Assembly: GCA_024291935.2 (NCBI GenBank) | Contig: CM044322.1 | Span: forward strand, 70,671,405-70,735,404 | From: Okapia johnstoni | Taxonomy: Eukaryota > Chordata > Mammalia > Artiodactyla > Giraffidae | DNA length: 64,000 bases | Direction: 5' to 3' | Shown here: positions 61,331 to 64,000 of the stretch, one piece after another | Position numbering within the stretch: position 1 is the stretch's first letter | Layout: the number at the start of each line of letters is the position of its first letter | The notes under the pieces: model-generated | The model's database searches: none | What the model saw: the letters and a program-made list of their open reading frames with translations, nothing else | What the model was told of the DNA's origin: nothing | Made by a program: the position numbers and the translations under genes

Positions 61331-63315
61331 TCAGTTCAGTTCAGTCGCTTAGTCACGTCCAACTCTTTTTGACCCCATGGACTGCAGCACGCCAGGCTTC
61401 CTTGTCCATCACCAGCTCCTGGAGTTTACTCAAACTCATGTCCATTGAGTCAGTGATGCCATCCAACCATCTCATCCTCTGTTGTCCCCTTCTCCTGCCT
61501 TCAGTCTTTCCCAGTATCAGGGTTTTTTCCAGTGAGTCAGCTCTTCACAGCAAGTGGCCAAAGTATTGGAGCTTCAGCTTCAGCATCAGTCCTTCCAAAG
61601 AATATTCAGGACTGATTTCCTTTAGGATTGACTGGTTGGATCTCCTTGCAGTCCAAGGGACTCTCAAGAATCTTCTCCAACACCATAGTTCAAAAGCATC
61701 AATTCTTTGATGCTAAGCTTTCTTTATAGTTCAACTCTCACATGCATACATGAGTACTGAAAAAAACATAGCTTTGACTAGACGGACCTTTGTCAGCAAA
61801 GTAATGTCTCTGCTTTTTATTATACTGTCTAGATTGGCCATAGCTTTTCTTCCAAGGAGCAAGCGTCTTTTAATTTCATGGCTCCAGTCACCATCTGCAG
61901 TGATTTTGGAGCCCAAGAAAATAAAGTCTGTCACTGTTTCCATTGTTTCCCCATCTATTTGCCATGAAGTGATGGGACTGGCTGTCATGATCTTAGTTTT
62001 TTGAATGTTGAGTTTTAAGCCAACTGTTTCACTCTCCTCTTTCACTTTCATCAAGGGGCTCTTTAGTTCCTCTTTGCTTTCTGTCATAAGGGTGATGTCA
62101 TCTGCATATCTGAGATTATTGATATTTCTCCTGGCAGTCTTGATTCCAGCTTGTGCTTCATCCAGCCCGGCATTTTGCATGATGTACTCTGCATATAAGT
62201 TAAATAAATAGAGTGACAATATACAGCCTTGATGTATTCCTTTCCCAATTTGAAACCAGTCCATTGTTCCATGTCTGGTTCTAACTATTGCTTCTTGACC
62301 TGCATACAGATTTCTCAAGAGGCAGGTAAGGTGGTCTGATATTCCCATCTCTTTCAGAATTTTCCACAGTTTATTGTGATCCACACAGTCAAAGGCTTTG
62401 GCCTAATCAATAAAGCAGAAGTAGATGTCTTTCTGGAACTCTCTTGTTTTTTCAATCATCCAAAGGATGTTGGCAGTTTGATCTCTGGTTCCTCTGCCTT
62501 TTCTAAATCCAGCTTGAACATCTGGAAGTTCACGGTTCACATACTGTTGAAGCCTGGCTTGGAGAATTTTGAGCATTGCTTTGCAAGCATGTGAGATGAG
62601 TACAATTGTGCGGTAGTTTGAACATTCTTTGGCATTGCCTTTCTTTGGGATTGGAATGAAAACTGACCTTTTCCAGTCCTGTGGCCACTGCTGAGTTTTC
62701 CAAATTTGATGGCATATTGAATGCAGTACTTTTAACAGCACCATCTTTTAGGACTTGAAATAGCTCAGCTGGAATTCCATCACCTCCACTAGCTTTGTTT
62801 GTAGTGATGCTTCCTAAGGCCCACTTGAGTTTGCACTCCAGGATGTCTGGCTCTAGGTGAGTGACCACACCATTATGGTTATATGGGTCATGAAGATCTT
62901 TTTTGTACAGTTCTTCTGTGTATTCTTGCCACCTCTTCTTAATATCTTCTGCTTCTGTTAGGTCCATACCATTTCTGTCCTTTATTGTGCCCATCTTTGT
63001 ATGAAAGATTCCCTTGATATCTCTTATGTTCTTGAAGAGATCTCTAGTCTTTCCCATTCTATTGTTTTCCTCTTATTTCTTTTCACTGATCCCTGAGGAA
63101 GGCTTTCTTATCTCTCCTTGCTGTTTTTGGAACTCTGCATTCAGATGGGTATATCTGTCCTTTTCTCGTTTGCCTTTTGCTTCTCTTCTTTGCTCAGCTA
63201 TTTGTAAGGCCTCTTCAGACAACCATTTTGCCTTTTTGCATTTCTTTTTCTTGAGGATGGTCTTGATCACTGCCTCCTGTATAATGTCACAAACTTCATC
63301 CATAGTTCTTAACAT
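61331..63315 (-). mobile_element. BovB LINE, 2 kb, with nearly readable reverse transcriptase
   Basis: Antisense copy from the inverted ACTGAA-type tail to well upstream of the reverse-transcriptase domain. On the minus strand the text runs 63315-63073, a stop, then in the same frame 63057 onward, a frameshift near 62740, then 62744-61731 in one frame with a single TAG at 62403-62405. That TAG replaces the tyrosine after YFCFID, just before the palm motif AKAFD. The catalytic YADD motif survives near 62100. The copy lacks the 5' part including the endonuclease and cannot be active. Confidence 0.95.
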
Positions 63316-63339
63316 AGTAGAACAGCCTCCATAGGTGGG

Positions 63340-63475
63340 TTCTGCTTATTGCCATTTTCTAGACAAGGGAATTAAGGTTCAGATAGCTTCAGTAATTTTC
63401 TCAAGGTCACACAGATAATAAGTAGTAGAGGCAGAATTTTAATCTAGACAATCTGATTCCTGAGCTCATACTCAT
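63340..63475 (-). repeat. MIR SINE remnant
   Basis: Inverted MIR: 'ttgccattttctagacaagg' followed by 'ttttctcaaggtcacacaga'. Confidence 0.7.
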
Positions 63476-63565
63476 AATTTCCACACTTTACTGCTTCTTT
63501 ATCTGTTCCCTGTTATTGATGTTACCATCTTCCTGGGAACCAGCTTCAAAACCTCAGCATGAGGA

Positions 63566-63622
63566 CTTCCCTGGCAGTCCAGAGGTTCAGACTCTTGCAC
63601 TTCCAATGCAAGGATACACATT
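63566..63622 (+). mobile_element. CHR-like SINE head fragment
   Basis: Sense tRNA-like head 'gaggacttccctggcagtcc' through 'cacttccaatgcaagg', then lost. Confidence 0.7.
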
Positions 63623-63754
63623 GTGTATCCTTGAGGCAGTGACAGTGTTCCAGTTTTACTTTTTATTTCTCTAGTAACTGATTATAATTGAATTCTTGAC
63701 TCTTGGATTTTTCTCATTAATATGCTAGGAAGTGTGAAGTATTACAAAGATTAG

Positions 63755-63985
63755 AGGCTTTGGAAGTCATGAGTTTGGGGTTCAAATGCTAGGTATATTA
63801 TTCCCTAGCTCTACCATCCCCTCTCAGTGCCGAGTTTATTCTCTTTTTGAGGCTTTTTCCTAACATATCAAATATAACCAGTAATACCCCCCCTTCTGAC
63901 GTTGTTGTTAGGGTTAAATTAGATTAGATATGTAAAATACTCACTGCATTTTAGATAGTCTGCACTCAATAAATGTTGTTCCTCC
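63755..63985 (+). repeat. MIR SINE
   Basis: MIR-type 'gtttggggttcaaatgctag', then a 3' part 'cactcaataaatgttgttcc'. Confidence 0.65.
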
Positions 63986-64000
63986 TCTTCTGTAAATGTG

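Larger units (their letters stand above)
60737..64000 (+). other. DSTYK: DSTYK intron 3 (partial)
   Basis: From the GTAGGT donor to the window end without a recognisable exon 4. It holds a BovB at 61331-63315 and MIR remnants. 60750-61320 is unique sequence with no feature I can name. Confidence 0.9.

Noticed and set aside
60737..64000. DSTYK exon 4 inside the window
   Set aside because: I searched for the expected start of exon 4 after a phase 1 acceptor and found only BovB, MIR and unique intronic sequence.

Overview
The window is nuclear DNA of a ruminant artiodactyl, most likely a bovid. It is packed with ruminant-type retroposons: BovB (RTE-clade) LINE copies, Bov-tA/Bov-A SINEs and tRNA-Glu-derived CHR-type SINEs. 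It also holds L1 fragments, several retroviral LTRs and older mammalian repeats (MIR, MER5A). The sequence alone does not let me choose between cattle, buffalo, sheep, goat or deer.

Two host genes are recognisable, both incomplete here and transcribed away from each other. TMCC2 (minus strand) contributes its first coding exon at 6155-6361, with a CpG-island promoter to about 7.29 kb; 1-6154 is its first intron, and the rest of the gene lies left of the window. DSTYK (plus strand) starts in a second CpG island at about 24.3-25.25 kb. Its first three coding exons are 24611-24875, 46603-46988 and 60067-60736 (residues 1-440), joined by introns of 21.7 and 13.1 kb. The kinase domain lies right of the window. 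TMCC2 and DSTYK are also divergent neighbours on human 1q32.1, which supports both calls.

Layout: 1-6154 TMCC2 intron; 6155-7290 TMCC2 first exon and promoter; 7.3-24.3 kb intergenic, repeat-rich; 24.3-25.25 kb DSTYK promoter and exon 1; 25.3-46.6 kb DSTYK intron 1 with a full-looking solo LTR, two related older LTRs and a Tigger-like transposon remnant; 46.6-47.0 kb exon 2; 47-60 kb intron 2 with L1 fragments and another LTR; 60.1-60.7 kb exon 3; 60.7-64 kb intron 3, filled mainly by a 2 kb BovB copy.

I found no new multi-gene system. The observation I would check first is in DSTYK itself. The part encoded by exons 2 and 3 reads like a degenerate dynamin-type GTPase domain followed by a helical stalk, placed ahead of the known kinase. 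Other findings concern a ZNF143-type promoter element, a weak splice donor after exon 2 with a short read-through ORF, and several clean insertion events dated relative to each other by nesting and target-site duplications.
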